This document shows, in pieces, positions 43,939 through 56,406 of a DNA stretch of 64,000 nt. Source of the DNA: G965216695 sp965216695. Its GTDB lineage: Bacteria; Pseudomonadota; Gammaproteobacteria; Pseudomonadales; Azotimanducaceae. Each line of letters starts with the position of its first letter. Positions within the stretch are counted from its first letter, which is position 1. The notes beneath the pieces are model-generated. The model saw only the letters and a program-made list of their open reading frames with translations, ran no database searches and had not been told where the DNA came from. A program made the position numbers and the translations under genes. The stretch covers positions 372,001-436,000 of the forward strand of contig OZ244212.1 in NCBI GenBank assembly GCA_965216695.1, read 5' to 3'.

Positions 43939-45321
43939 TTAAGCAGGTGGAAGTTTAACCGTATCGCCCACGTATCGACCATACAGGTCATGCTCATCAG
44001 CCGTGTCAATGTGCACCCGAATGCGTGCGCCGACCAACTGGGCCGCCGCGGGCGCTATATCCAACCCAGTGTGCTGAAGTTCCACGAACACCCGGCCGTC
44101 CACGTCGTAGGCATCAAAACGCGTCCTACCGAGCGCCTGTACGCGACCGGAGTCGTCCACATGCTGGCCATCAACAATCACCTCCTGAACCGTGCCGCAC
44201 AGACGTTGGAGGCGTTTCCGGCTGACCTCCGCCTGTGCGTCAAGGAGCCACTCCTGACGATCGAGTTTGACCGACTCTTCGACCTGATCGTCGAGCGCGT
44301 TAGCTGCCGCACCATCAACGTCCGAATAGGTGAAACACCCCGCTCTGTCCAACTCCGCGCGATCGATAAAATCCAACAGCTCCTCGAAATCGCGGTCAGT
44401 CTCGCCCGGAAAACCTACAATGAACGTGCTGCGTACCGCCAATTCGGGACAGATTTCACGCCAACGATTCAACCGCTCCAGATTACGTTCCGCCGCCGCC
44501 GGACGGCGCATCGCGCGCAGCACGGAGCGCGACGCATGCTGGAAAGGAACGTCCAGATACGGCAGCACTCGCCCCTCCGCCATCAACGGCACCAGGCGGT
44601 CTACGTGGGGATACGGATACACGTAGTGCAACCGTAACCAGGGCACGCGGCGACCAAGCTCAAACGCCAGCGCGTGGACGTCCATACGTACCCTACCCGC
44701 CGCACCCTGAAACGTCGGATAGCCAAGATCCAGGCCGTACGCCGAGGTGTCCTGCGCAATCACGGCGACTTCCTGGACGCCATCGTCGACCATCCGTTCG
44801 ACCTCCTCGATCAACTCCGGTAACGGTCGTGAACGGAGCGGTCCCCGCAACTGAGGAATAATGCAGAACGTGCATCGATGGTTGCACCCTTCGGAAACCT
44901 TCAGATACGCAAAGTGGGCTGGGGTGAGACCAACCCGCACTGCTTCATAGGTTACGCCGGGAGCCGGCGGCGCGGCCGCCATCACCGCAGATACGACGGT
45001 GTCGACATCCGCCGGACCGCCTATAGCGAGCGCACCGGGGTACCGCGCTGTTAGCAGATCACGGCGCGCGACCAGACATCCCGTAATCACCAGGCGTTTG
45101 CCCTGGGCCACTACCGCATCGAGCGCGTCGAGCGATTCGTCCACTGCACTTTCGATGAACCCGCACGTGTTGACTACAACAATGTTGCTTTCGTCCTCGC
45201 CCACCACGCGATAGCCATGGGATTCCAGCTCCGATCCAAGCACTTCCGAATCGACCAGCGCTTTCGCACAGCCAAGGCTCACTAGACCAACGTTGTGCTG
45301 CCCTTCGGGGTCTTCTACCAC
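43939..45321 (-). CDS. rimO: Ribosomal protein S12 methylthiotransferase RimO
   Basis: The 460-residue radical-SAM enzyme methylthiolates Asp88 of ribosomal protein S12. It is placed from the GTG at 45321; the open frame reaches 45969 but that part lies opposite the nuclease gene. The N-terminal cluster uses Cys18 (SLGCAKALVDSE), Cys53 (NTCGF) and Cys82 (GCLVAR). The radical-SAM cluster is Cys146, Cys150 and Cys153 (CNHRCTFCIIP). A TRAM domain ends the protein. It diverges from the AddB-like gene. Confidence 0.95.
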   Translation of the reverse strand: MVEDPEGQHNVGLVSLGCAKALVDSEVLGSELESHGYRVVGEDESNIVVVNTCGFIESAVDESLDALDAVVAQGKRLVITGCLVARRDLLTARYPGALAIGGPADVDTVVSAVMAAAPPAPGVTYEAVRVGLTPAHFAYLKVSEGCNHRCTFCIIPQLRGPLRSRPLPELIEEVERMVDDGVQEVAVIAQDTSAYGLDLGYPTFQGAAGRVRMDVHALAFELGRRVPWLRLHYVYPYPHVDRLVPLMAEGRVLPYLDVPFQHASRSVLRAMRRPAAAERNLERLNRWREICPELAVRSTFIVGFPGETDRDFEELLDFIDRAELDRAGCFTYSDVDGAAANALDDQVEESVKLDRQEWLLDAQAEVSRKRLQRLCGTVQEVIVDGQHVDDSGRVQALGRTRFDAYDVDGRVFVELQHTGLDIAPAAAQLVGARIRVHIDTADEHDLYGRYVGDTVKLPPA

Positions 45322-45403
45322 TACTGTGTCCGATCGTGGAGAATGCGCAAGTTTACAGATTTGCGAACATCCGCCCACCTTTGTCGACCCGGTCCACTTC
45401 CCG

Positions 45404-47935
45404 TTGCTAGTCGCCAACGTCCGCGTTACAGAACGCCTGATCAACGCTGCGCGTGCCGGCGTCGTGATCACGCCGAACGAACGTCTGGCCCGCCACGTAG
45501 CGCGGGCGCTCAACGCGCGCATGCCTGCACCCGGAAACGACGATGGCGTCACCGACGTGGTCAGTGTTCGCGGCTGGTTCAAACGCACCTTTCTCAGGCA
45601 GCAAGCACATTCCGTACCCCGGCTACTGGAAGCGGCCGAGCAGTTTTCGTTCTTCGCAGACGTGCGCCCAGAAGCATCGCTCGACCTCGTTCCCGCCGCC
45701 ATCAATGCCTGGGAACTGCTGCACATGTACCAAATGCCACTTCTGAAACGCGGCAACAACGACGCGCTTCGCCAGGTGATCGCCAATGCCGTCGACGGAC
45801 GCGTTCTGCTGGAATGGATGGATCGCGCAGATGAACGGCTGCGCGATGAACGGCTTGTGACTCTGGCCGAACTGCCCGCGTTACTCGCTGCCGGCCCGGC
45901 ACGTCGGGGGAGTACGCCCGTGGCCAGCGTTGCCACGTGGTTAGAGAGCGACCAGACCCCACCGTCCATTCGCGCCTACCGGACTTGGTACGAGCACGGC
46001 GCCAACCGCGTACACACACTGGCGCTCGCCCAGGCCCATCGAACACGCGTAGAACAGCGCGCGGCGATCGACGACCCAGACGAACTCGCCGCGGCCGCAG
46101 AATGGGCGCGGCAAAAGGTAAGCGCGGACCCCCAGGCGCAAGTCGGTGTCGTCATTCCGGATCTGCACACCCGCTCGAAAATCGTGCAACGCGTTTTCGC
46201 AGGCCGGTTCAGCCCTGATACCGCCGGACCACCCTACGCGTTCAATCTAGGTGCGGCAGCGGCTCTCGCGGATAGCGCACTCTGGGCGCACTGCCGCCGC
46301 CTGCTCGCTTGGTGTCTGGAGCCACAAAACCCGGCCGGCGTAAAAATGTGGCGCCAGAGCCCGTTTCTATTTCCCGACGCCGCAAACTGGGCAATGCCGA
46401 CCGAAGGCGGCCTTCCAATCGGTCTGCAACCGTTTGCCCAGGGGCAGTCTGCAGACGTACCCGATATTCACGCCGTTGCGCGGGTGATTGCGTCATGGCC
46501 GTCAACACAGACCGCGCGGGCTTGGCAACACGGCTTCCTGGCCGCACTTACCGCGGCCGGCCTCGACCTCAACGCGCGGCCACAGAACAGGCGCATGGTC
46601 AACACACTGGAGTCACAGCTTCTTGCGCATGTCCGCAGCGCAGTGACCGGGCAAAACGCGCTCGCGCTACTCGACCGCGCGCTGACTCAGGTAGCCGATC
46701 CCGGGCCAGGCGGCGATCAGCGGGTACAGATTCTGGGTAGCCTCGAAAGTCTGGGGCTGCAGTTCACGCACCTTTGGGTCTGTGGTCTTACGGCCAACGA
46801 CTGGCCGGCCACGCCGAGACCGAATCCGTTGCTTCCGGCGCCGGTACAGAGCGCCTTCGGCGTACCGCGCACTCTGCCGCAGGACGAAGCGGACTTTGCC
46901 GCGCAAACGACCCGACACTGGTGCACGGCGGCAGACCACGTTGTGTTGTCATGGCCTGAATCGCGCGACGGCGCACCCAGCCGGCCAAGCCCGCTGATCC
47001 ACCGCGATCTGCCTAACGGTCACGCATCCGACACACCCCGCGCAACGCGAAGGACAGCCGCTACTCCTCGCCTGATCGAAACGCCACGTCCCACCGAGAT
47101 CCTGCCGGAGCCTCGCGGGTCGCGCGTTCCGCAAACGCAACTCAACGTCCAGATACTGACCGAACAGGCACAGTGCCCGTTTCGTGCGTGGGCGATACAC
47201 CGCCTAGGGGTCAACGACGAGCCTGCAAGCAGCCAACTGTCCCGCCAAACCCAAGGCATGCTCGCTCACGAGTTGCTGAGGCGCTGGGCCACAAACGGCA
47301 AAACCCACGATGACTTCGCACAGGTGGACCACGAAGCGCTGCAACAGTTGGCACGCCGGACGGTGGCGGATTGCGCTGTCACAGTTCCCCCCGCGCTAAT
47401 CCCGGGCGAAGTGGACAGGCTCGCGCGCCTCGTCGCCGACTGGGCGCAGGTGGATGCGCGTCGCGGTCCGTTCCGGATCGCCGAAACCGAAACGCTACGC
47501 CACGTCCGAATCCACGGAGAATCGCTTCGCGTTCGTCTGGATCGCGTCGACAAAGTGTCCGAGGCTCTGTTTGTGCTCGACTACAAGACCGCGGATCTGT
47601 CCATAGCCGATCTAATGGACGTCACGACCGAGCCGCAGCTGGCGGTCTACGCACTCAGCGACCGCCGGATCGAGGGCGTCGCGTACGCGATCCTGCAACA
47701 GGGGCGGTGCCGAATTCGCGGCGTCGCGACCACTCGGGTTGCCGAGGGTGTGCCCGGCGTGCAGGCGCTAAACGACGACGATTGGAACGCGCTACGCGAG
47801 CGCTGGGCTTCTCGTATAGCGCAGCTTGCCGACGACTATCGCAGCGGAGTCGCGGCTCCCATGCCGACCTCCGCCGCCCTGTGCCGTCGTTGTCGCGTCG
47901 ATGCCGTCTGCCGGGCGTCGCAGGCGCGGCCGTGA
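45404..47935 (+). CDS. AddB-like PD-(D/E)XK nuclease with Fe-S cluster (TIGR03623-type DNA repair protein)
   Basis: From the TTG at 45404, which keeps an intergenic gap to rimO and about 20 residues before VVITPNERLARH, the protein has 843 residues; an ATG at 45293 would overlap rimO. The N-terminal region is an inactivated helicase-like fold as in AddB. The C-terminal nuclease has VRLDRVD and VLDYKTAD (the D-x-K catalytic pair). The iron-sulfur staple is one Cys in QAQCPFRAW plus Cys827, Cys830 and Cys836 (C-x2-C-x5-C), the AddB spacing. Its stop overlaps the helicase start by four bases. The partner role in double-strand-end processing is inferred. Confidence 0.88.
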   Translation: MLVANVRVTERLINAARAGVVITPNERLARHVARALNARMPAPGNDDGVTDVVSVRGWFKRTFLRQQAHSVPRLLEAAEQFSFFADVRPEASLDLVPAAINAWELLHMYQMPLLKRGNNDALRQVIANAVDGRVLLEWMDRADERLRDERLVTLAELPALLAAGPARRGSTPVASVATWLESDQTPPSIRAYRTWYEHGANRVHTLALAQAHRTRVEQRAAIDDPDELAAAAEWARQKVSADPQAQVGVVIPDLHTRSKIVQRVFAGRFSPDTAGPPYAFNLGAAAALADSALWAHCRRLLAWCLEPQNPAGVKMWRQSPFLFPDAANWAMPTEGGLPIGLQPFAQGQSADVPDIHAVARVIASWPSTQTARAWQHGFLAALTAAGLDLNARPQNRRMVNTLESQLLAHVRSAVTGQNALALLDRALTQVADPGPGGDQRVQILGSLESLGLQFTHLWVCGLTANDWPATPRPNPLLPAPVQSAFGVPRTLPQDEADFAAQTTRHWCTAADHVVLSWPESRDGAPSRPSPLIHRDLPNGHASDTPRATRRTAATPRLIETPRPTEILPEPRGSRVPQTQLNVQILTEQAQCPFRAWAIHRLGVNDEPASSQLSRQTQGMLAHELLRRWATNGKTHDDFAQVDHEALQQLARRTVADCAVTVPPALIPGEVDRLARLVADWAQVDARRGPFRIAETETLRHVRIHGESLRVRLDRVDKVSEALFVLDYKTADLSIADLMDVTTEPQLAVYALSDRRIEGVAYAILQQGRCRIRGVATTRVAEGVPGVQALNDDDWNALRERWASRIAQLADDYRSGVAAPMPTSAALCRRCRVDAVCRASQARP

Positions 47936-50523
47936 CCCGGCTCGACGATCAGGCCGCAAGGGACCACGCGCTCGACCCGCACTCCAGCGTTCTGGTTCAG
48001 GCGCCCGCAGGAGCAGGCAAAACCACACTGCTCGTAGAACGGTTTCTCCGGCTCCTCGCCCTTGTAGACAACCCCGAGGAAGTGATCGCCATCACGTTCA
48101 CACGCAAAGCTGCGGCCGAGATGCGCGAACGGATACTCGACGCCATCAACGCCGACACAGACACTGCGGTGGCGGTACGTGAGCGCTCGAAACAACAGGG
48201 CTGGCGCTTAACCGAGATGCCGTCGCGGCTCCGCATCCAGACCATAGATGGTTTTGCGCTTAGCCTGGTCAGGCAAAGTCCCTTGAGCGGCGGAGGCGGT
48301 CACCATGCCAGGGTCACCGACGATCCGCTGCCATTGATTGAAGCCGCGTTGTACCGATTGTTTACCCAACTCTATACCGACGATGCGACCGCCCACTGGC
48401 TCGCCGATTTTGTTGCTCTGTTTGACAACCGTGTGGATGCCGCGCGCCGGGAACTGATCGACTTGCTGTCACGCCGCGACCAATGGCTACCGCTTGCGCT
48501 CGACGTTTTGCAGACACAGCGCAGCGACCCCGAACAACTGATGGCTGCGTTCGAGCGTATTGCCGAATCGAGTTGCGACAGAGCCATGAAGCGGTTGCGG
48601 GAGAGCCTGCCGTCGGGGGCCGCGCCGCTGCTGAATTCCCTACTCGACGCGTCCAGTCGCGACGACAGGTCCCAACCTGCCCTCGCCGCCGATCTATTAA
48701 CTACCCGCTCGGGGACGTTGCGCAAACGGCTCCCCAAAGGCCAGGTGCCGTCCGGCCTCGACGACACGATGAAGGCCCTGCTTGCACTGTTAGCCCAAAG
48801 CGCTCCGCTCGATCTCGCCTATCTGAGGCACACACCCCAACAGATCCACCCGACCCATGACGAAGTCAACGCCCTTACCGCCATCTGCGTGACTCTCGCG
48901 CTCGCCGCCACTGAGCTCGAACACGAATTCGAGCGGCGTAGCCAGGTCGATTTCGCCGGCATCGTGCAACGCGCGCTGCGCGTACTCGGCACCGCCGATG
49001 CGCCAACCGACTTTGCGCTGAGTCTCGACTACCGCATACGTCACGTGCTGATCGACGAATTTCAGGACACCTCCATCCCACAATACCAGTTGATCGAACA
49101 GCTGCTGGAAGGTTGGACCGGCGATGACGGCAGGACATTCTTTGCCGTCGGCGACCCGATGCAGTCGATCTACAAATTTCGCGACGCCGAGGTCAGCCTA
49201 TTCTTCAATGTCCGGCGCAACGGCATCTCAGGCATCCGGCCGCAGAGCGTCCATCTTTCGAGCAACTTCCGTACGGCCGCAAACACCGTCGCGTGGTACA
49301 ACGACGCATTTCGTACGATCCTTGGAAATATCGACCAGCCCGAGTCCGGAACGGTGGCATTCGTTCCGTCATTCCCGGTTCGGTCGACGGATCCGAACGC
49401 GCGCGTACACGTGCAGTGGACGTCCGAGCCTGCCGAAATGGCGTACGCTGTTGCGGACCACGTCGCGGGATTGAGCCGGCTGCGGCCCACCCCCCTCAGT
49501 ATTGCGGTACTGGTGCGCGCAAAAGCGCACATGCGCAACATCATTCCAGCGCTGCGCGACGCCGGCATCCCGGTGCAGCTGAGCGGTATCGAATCCGTTC
49601 TGGATCAACCGGTGAATCGGGACGCCCTGATGCTCTACAGCGCCGTTATCGACCCCTACGACGGCCCCGCGTGGCTCGCGCTTCTGCGCAGCCCGTTGGT
49701 GGGCCTGTGCGGACCCGACCTCGAAGTTGCGGCCGCGCAGACTTCTCTGTGGGACGTGTTCGACGCGCCATTGTCCCCAGACGGAGTCCGACGGATCGAC
49801 CACCTCGCGGCAAACCTCGCTGAACGCGACCGCTGGCTGGCGGAGGCCGGTCCGCGAGAGTGGCTCGAAGTGCTGTGGTGCAATCTGGGTGGACCGTCGC
49901 TGTACCCAGAAACCGCGAACGAGCATTTGCTGCAATTTTTGAACGCCCTTGATCGCGTCAATCTCGACGACCACGATCGCGCAACCCTGGAACGCCGGTT
50001 GAACTCCCTGGACATCGAATCAGGCGCGCACTCTCTTGCTCGCGCCTTATCAGAGCAAGCCGCTCAGGCGCAGACACCAACCGTGCAAGCCATGACAATT
50101 CACCGCGCCAAGGGTCTCGAGTTTGACCACGTGATCGTTCCTCACATCGAAGCAACGACGCGGACGGGCGGTTCACCCGTGATGCGGTATCGGAATCTTC
50201 CTGGCGCAATCGCCGTCGCACCACGCGCGCACTCCAACACGTACCGATGGCTCGCGTACGAAGACGCGGAACGGGAGGACAACGAACGCCGACGATTGCT
50301 CTACGTTGCGTGCACGCGCGCGCGTACAAGCGTTGCCTTCTTTGGCGTCGCCGGGACGCGCACGCAAAAGGGTTCGTTTGCGCGCGACTTGGAGCCGCTG
50401 GCGCTGCACGAAGTCAAACCACACGCGAACGTGTCGCAACGAAGCCCGACACATGAGATCGCCGATCCCGAACGCAGGCTGATGCTCGCGGCTGCGGTTG
50501 ATCGCGACGAGTCGACGTCGTAA
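47932..50523 (+). CDS. AddA-like UvrD-family helicase lacking a nuclease domain
   Basis: The 863-residue protein starts with GTG at 47932 (GTGA overlap with the nuclease stop). Superfamily 1 motifs are in order: Walker A QAPAGAGKTT (Lys30), ITFTRKAAAEMRERI, LIDEFQDTS (motif II), AVGDPMQSIYKFRDAE (III), SSNFRTAANTV, MTIHRAKGLEFDHVIVPH (V) and RRLLYVACTRART (VI). AddA and RecB continue with a 250-350-residue nuclease; this protein ends soon after motif VI, so the pair has a single nuclease. It probably unwinds broken DNA ends with its neighbour. A longer open frame from 47371 is only the other gene's coding region. Confidence 0.9.
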   Translation: MTRLDDQAARDHALDPHSSVLVQAPAGAGKTTLLVERFLRLLALVDNPEEVIAITFTRKAAAEMRERILDAINADTDTAVAVRERSKQQGWRLTEMPSRLRIQTIDGFALSLVRQSPLSGGGGHHARVTDDPLPLIEAALYRLFTQLYTDDATAHWLADFVALFDNRVDAARRELIDLLSRRDQWLPLALDVLQTQRSDPEQLMAAFERIAESSCDRAMKRLRESLPSGAAPLLNSLLDASSRDDRSQPALAADLLTTRSGTLRKRLPKGQVPSGLDDTMKALLALLAQSAPLDLAYLRHTPQQIHPTHDEVNALTAICVTLALAATELEHEFERRSQVDFAGIVQRALRVLGTADAPTDFALSLDYRIRHVLIDEFQDTSIPQYQLIEQLLEGWTGDDGRTFFAVGDPMQSIYKFRDAEVSLFFNVRRNGISGIRPQSVHLSSNFRTAANTVAWYNDAFRTILGNIDQPESGTVAFVPSFPVRSTDPNARVHVQWTSEPAEMAYAVADHVAGLSRLRPTPLSIAVLVRAKAHMRNIIPALRDAGIPVQLSGIESVLDQPVNRDALMLYSAVIDPYDGPAWLALLRSPLVGLCGPDLEVAAAQTSLWDVFDAPLSPDGVRRIDHLAANLAERDRWLAEAGPREWLEVLWCNLGGPSLYPETANEHLLQFLNALDRVNLDDHDRATLERRLNSLDIESGAHSLARALSEQAAQAQTPTVQAMTIHRAKGLEFDHVIVPHIEATTRTGGSPVMRYRNLPGAIAVAPRAHSNTYRWLAYEDAEREDNERRRLLYVACTRARTSVAFFGVAGTRTQKGSFARDLEPLALHEVKPHANVSQRSPTHEIADPERRLMLAAAVDRDESTS

Positions 50524-50640
50524 GATCGGCAGCTCGTTGGCTAACGCTCGAACCAGGCCGTGACGCACCGCACGAACAAGCGATCTTTCCAATTTGCCAC
50601 AGCGGACGGGGACGTCACGATCGCCAACCGGGTAGCTGAC

Positions 50641-50685
50641 GTGTCGAACGATTTTTATTTCTGGCGGTACTTTTTCGTCACGTAA
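50641..50685 (+). CDS. Aromatic-rich leader peptide of the aroG attenuator
   Basis: GTG at 50641 opens a 14-codon frame ending in TAA: MSNDFYFWRYFFVT. Codons 5-12 read Phe-Tyr-Phe-Trp-Arg-Tyr-Phe-Phe, so seven of eight are aromatic. The ribosome site is weak (GGGTAG, about ten bases upstream). A GTG at 50560 in the same frame would give a 41-residue form with the same end. Such a run upstream of a terminator and a DAHP synthase gene is the hallmark of translation-coupled attenuation by Phe, Tyr and Trp. Confidence 0.75.
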   Translation: MSNDFYFWRYFFVT

Positions 50686-50765
50686 GACGTGCACCGCCGG
50701 TTAATGATGGCAGTGCAGGCTGCCATCCAGGAGAACCCCGAATGGCAGCGCCTTCGGGGTTTTTT
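50663..50765 (+). promoter_or_regulatory. Predicted transcription attenuator of aroG
   Basis: Alternative pairings are visible: GGCGGT/ACCGCC (50663-50668 with 50693-50698); TGCACCGCC with GGCAGTGCA (50690-50698 with 50709-50717, one mismatch); GATGGCAG/CTGCCATC (50706-50713 with 50720-50727); CTGCCAT with ATGGCAG (50720-50726 with 50742-50748); and the terminator. A ribosome stalled on the aromatic codons would free the second pairing, break the third and allow the fourth, which hinders termination. The logic is inferred from sequence. Confidence 0.7.
50734..50765 (+). terminator. Rho-independent terminator of the aroG leader
   Basis: AACCCCGAA (50734-50742) and TTCGGGGTT (50753-50761) form a perfect nine-base stem with a ten-base loop, followed by TTTT. 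The six consecutive T (50760-50765) make it a textbook intrinsic terminator, 51 bases before the aroG ATG. Confidence 0.88.
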
Positions 50766-50816
50766 GTTGACACGGAGACTGCCAACGAGACTTGAGAACT
50801 CGAACCGGAGAGCGCT

Positions 50817-51905
50817 ATGAACAGCTTGGACAACGTAAACATCGACGGACATACCGTGCTGATATCACCCGAAACACTCAAACGCGATCTGCCTGCTTCC
50901 GATCGCGCGGCCAGCACCGTCGCGGCCAATCGGCAGAGCGTACGCAACGTTCTGTCGCGTGCGGATCACCGTTTGCTGGTCGTGGTAGGACCGTGCTCGA
51001 TCCACGATCCGGAAGCGGCGCTGGAATACGCTACGCGCCTGCGTACGCTGAATGAAACCGTAGGCGAGCATCTCCTGCTCGTAATGCGCGCCTACTTCGA
51101 GAAACCACGCACAACGGTAGGATGGAAGGGTCTGATCAACGACCCCTATCTGGACGACAGCTTCAATATCGAATCGGGGCTCCGGATCGCGCGCAAACTC
51201 CTGCTCGATATCTCCGAGACCGGTTTAGCGCTGTCCACTGAAGCTCTGGATCCCATTACGCCGCAGTATCTGCAGGACCTGATCACCTGGTCGGCGATTG
51301 GTGCCCGGACCGCCGAATCTCAGACCCATCGGGAAATGGCGTCGGGACTCAGTTCCCCCGTCGGGTTCAAAAACGGCACGGACGGTTCGCTCGACGTCGC
51401 GATCAATGCCCTCAAGTCGGTGCGCAATCCACACCGATTCCTCGGCATCAACCCACAGGGCCAGGTGACGATCGTGTCTACCCGCGGCAACGGTGCCGCC
51501 CACGTGGTGCTGCGTGGTGGGAGCGCCGGGCCAAACTACGGCCCGGAAAGCGTGCGCATGTGCGAGCGTGAGCTTGCGGCGGCCGGCGTACCCGAAAACA
51601 TCATGATCGACTGCAGCCACGCAAACTCCGAAAAAGATCCTGCCCGCCAGGGCGACGTTGCAGACGCCGTGGCCGAGCAGATCCTCGACGGCAATCAGTC
51701 GATTATGGGCCTGATGCTCGAGAGCAATCTCGCGTTCGGCAATCAGAGTCTCGGGAGCAAGCCTCTCGCGTACGGTGTATCGATTACCGATGCGTGCATC
51801 GACTGGCAGACGACCGAGACGTTGCTGTGCGGTCTAGCCGAACGCCTCGGGGACGCACTGGTTGCACGGCGTACGGCCCGTAACGCCGAGGATGCGGTAG
51901 CCTGA
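50817..51905 (+). CDS. aroG: 3-deoxy-7-phosphoheptulonate synthase (DAHP synthase, class I)
   Basis: The 362-residue enzyme condenses PEP and erythrose-4-phosphate, the first step of the shikimate pathway. Family segments: VVVGPCSIHDPEAALEYA, LLVMRAYFEKPRTTVGWKGLINDP, LSTEALDPITPQYL, IGARTAESQTHREMASGLS, VGFKNGTDG and IMIDCSHANSEKDP. It is of the AroF/G/H type. GGAGAG precedes the ATG. The aromatic leader peptide and terminator upstream indicate control by the supply of charged aromatic tRNAs. Which of Phe, Tyr or Trp inhibits the enzyme cannot be read here. Confidence 0.96.
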   Translation: MNSLDNVNIDGHTVLISPETLKRDLPASDRAASTVAANRQSVRNVLSRADHRLLVVVGPCSIHDPEAALEYATRLRTLNETVGEHLLLVMRAYFEKPRTTVGWKGLINDPYLDDSFNIESGLRIARKLLLDISETGLALSTEALDPITPQYLQDLITWSAIGARTAESQTHREMASGLSSPVGFKNGTDGSLDVAINALKSVRNPHRFLGINPQGQVTIVSTRGNGAAHVVLRGGSAGPNYGPESVRMCERELAAAGVPENIMIDCSHANSEKDPARQGDVADAVAEQILDGNQSIMGLMLESNLAFGNQSLGSKPLAYGVSITDACIDWQTTETLLCGLAERLGDALVARRTARNAEDAVA

Positions 51906-51917
51906 TGGAACGGCGCG

Positions 51918-52499
51918 TTAGCGGTAGTAGGCGTGCTCGGTGTCCGTATGGTCGGTGACGTCCTGGATCGACTTCAGATCCGGCACCTGTTCGAGCAGTG
52001 TGTTTTCGACGCTGTGCTTGAGCGTGATGTCCACCGCGGCACAACCCTGACAGCCACCGCCGAACTGTAATACCGCCGTATCGTTATTGATGATCTCCAC
52101 CAGCGTCACCATGCCGCCATGGGCGGCAAGACCCGGATTGATCTCGTTGTAGAGCACGTAGTTGATCCGGTCTTCGAGGGACGCGTCGGGACCAACGTTC
52201 GGGACACGGGAGTTCGGTGCTTTGATCGTGAGCTGTCCACCCATGCGATCTTCCGCGAAATCGACCTTGGCGTCTTCCAGGTACGGCTGGCTGCGACCCT
52301 CGAACCACGCCGTGAATCCGTCGAATTCAACCGGTACGTCACCCTCCTGCTCTTCTCCCGGGCGGCAGTACGCGATGCAGGTTTCTGCCTGGGGCGTGCC
52401 TGGCTGGGCGACGAACACCCGGATGCCCACGCCAGCGTCCTCCTGCTTTGACAGCAAGTCGCGAAGATAAGCCTGGGCCGATTCGGAAATCTCGATCAT
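51918..52499 (-). CDS. nfuA: Fe-S biogenesis protein NfuA
   Basis: The 193-residue carrier delivers [4Fe-4S] clusters. The N-terminal half is a degenerate A-type carrier domain (ITISESAQAYL-like start, GIRVFVAQPGTP), and the C-terminal Nfu domain has Cys150 and Cys153 in FGGGCQGCAAV. Length matches E. coli NfuA. An IscR-type palindrome lies 38 bases before the ATG, matching the regulation known in E. coli. It converges with aroG. Confidence 0.96.
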   Translation of the reverse strand: MIEISESAQAYLRDLLSKQEDAGVGIRVFVAQPGTPQAETCIAYCRPGEEQEGDVPVEFDGFTAWFEGRSQPYLEDAKVDFAEDRMGGQLTIKAPNSRVPNVGPDASLEDRINYVLYNEINPGLAAHGGMVTLVEIINNDTAVLQFGGGCQGCAAVDITLKHSVENTLLEQVPDLKSIQDVTDHTDTEHAYYR

Positions 52500-52536
52500 G
52501 TACGTTCTCTCGGGTTGCGGCTGGAGCCGCTGGCGT

Positions 52537-52561
52537 AAATCCGACCAAAATAGTCGGATTT
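52537..52561 (-). promoter_or_regulatory. IscR type 1-like binding site upstream of nfuA
   Basis: On the minus strand the core CCGACTATTTTGGTCGG matches 16 of 17 positions of the IscR type 1 core YYGACTRWWWYAGTCRR, within a 25-base palindrome with perfect nine-base arms. Over the full 25 positions 20 match. It lies in the expected promoter region of an Fe-S biogenesis gene. Confidence 0.65.
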
Positions 52562-52688
52562 GGAGTCTAGCAAGCGGCTACCGCCGCCGCCAGCGTGACG
52601 GAGCGCACAGATTACCGATGAAAACGGCTCATCTGGGCCGGTAAACAGTTCAACATAACAAGGCGCCTCGCACGCTAGACTGTGCCGC

Positions 52689-56396
<3,708 letters not shown>

Positions 56397-56406
56397 CCAG
56401 TAAGAA

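Noticed and set aside
45322..45969. N-terminal extension of rimO
   Set aside because: It would lie opposite the nuclease coding region; RimO homologues start near the GTG at 45321.
47371..47931. N-terminal extension of the helicase
   Set aside because: It runs inside the nuclease gene in another frame; the GTG at 47932 with a four-base overlap gives a normal AddA start.
50767..50772. TTGACA directly after the aroG terminator as a -35 box
   Set aside because: No -10-like sequence lies 16-18 bases downstream, so it is probably chance.
52500..52688. Cobalamin riboswitch before metH
   Set aside because: The leader is under 190 bases, is shared with the nfuA promoter and lacks a B12-box-like GCCACTG element.
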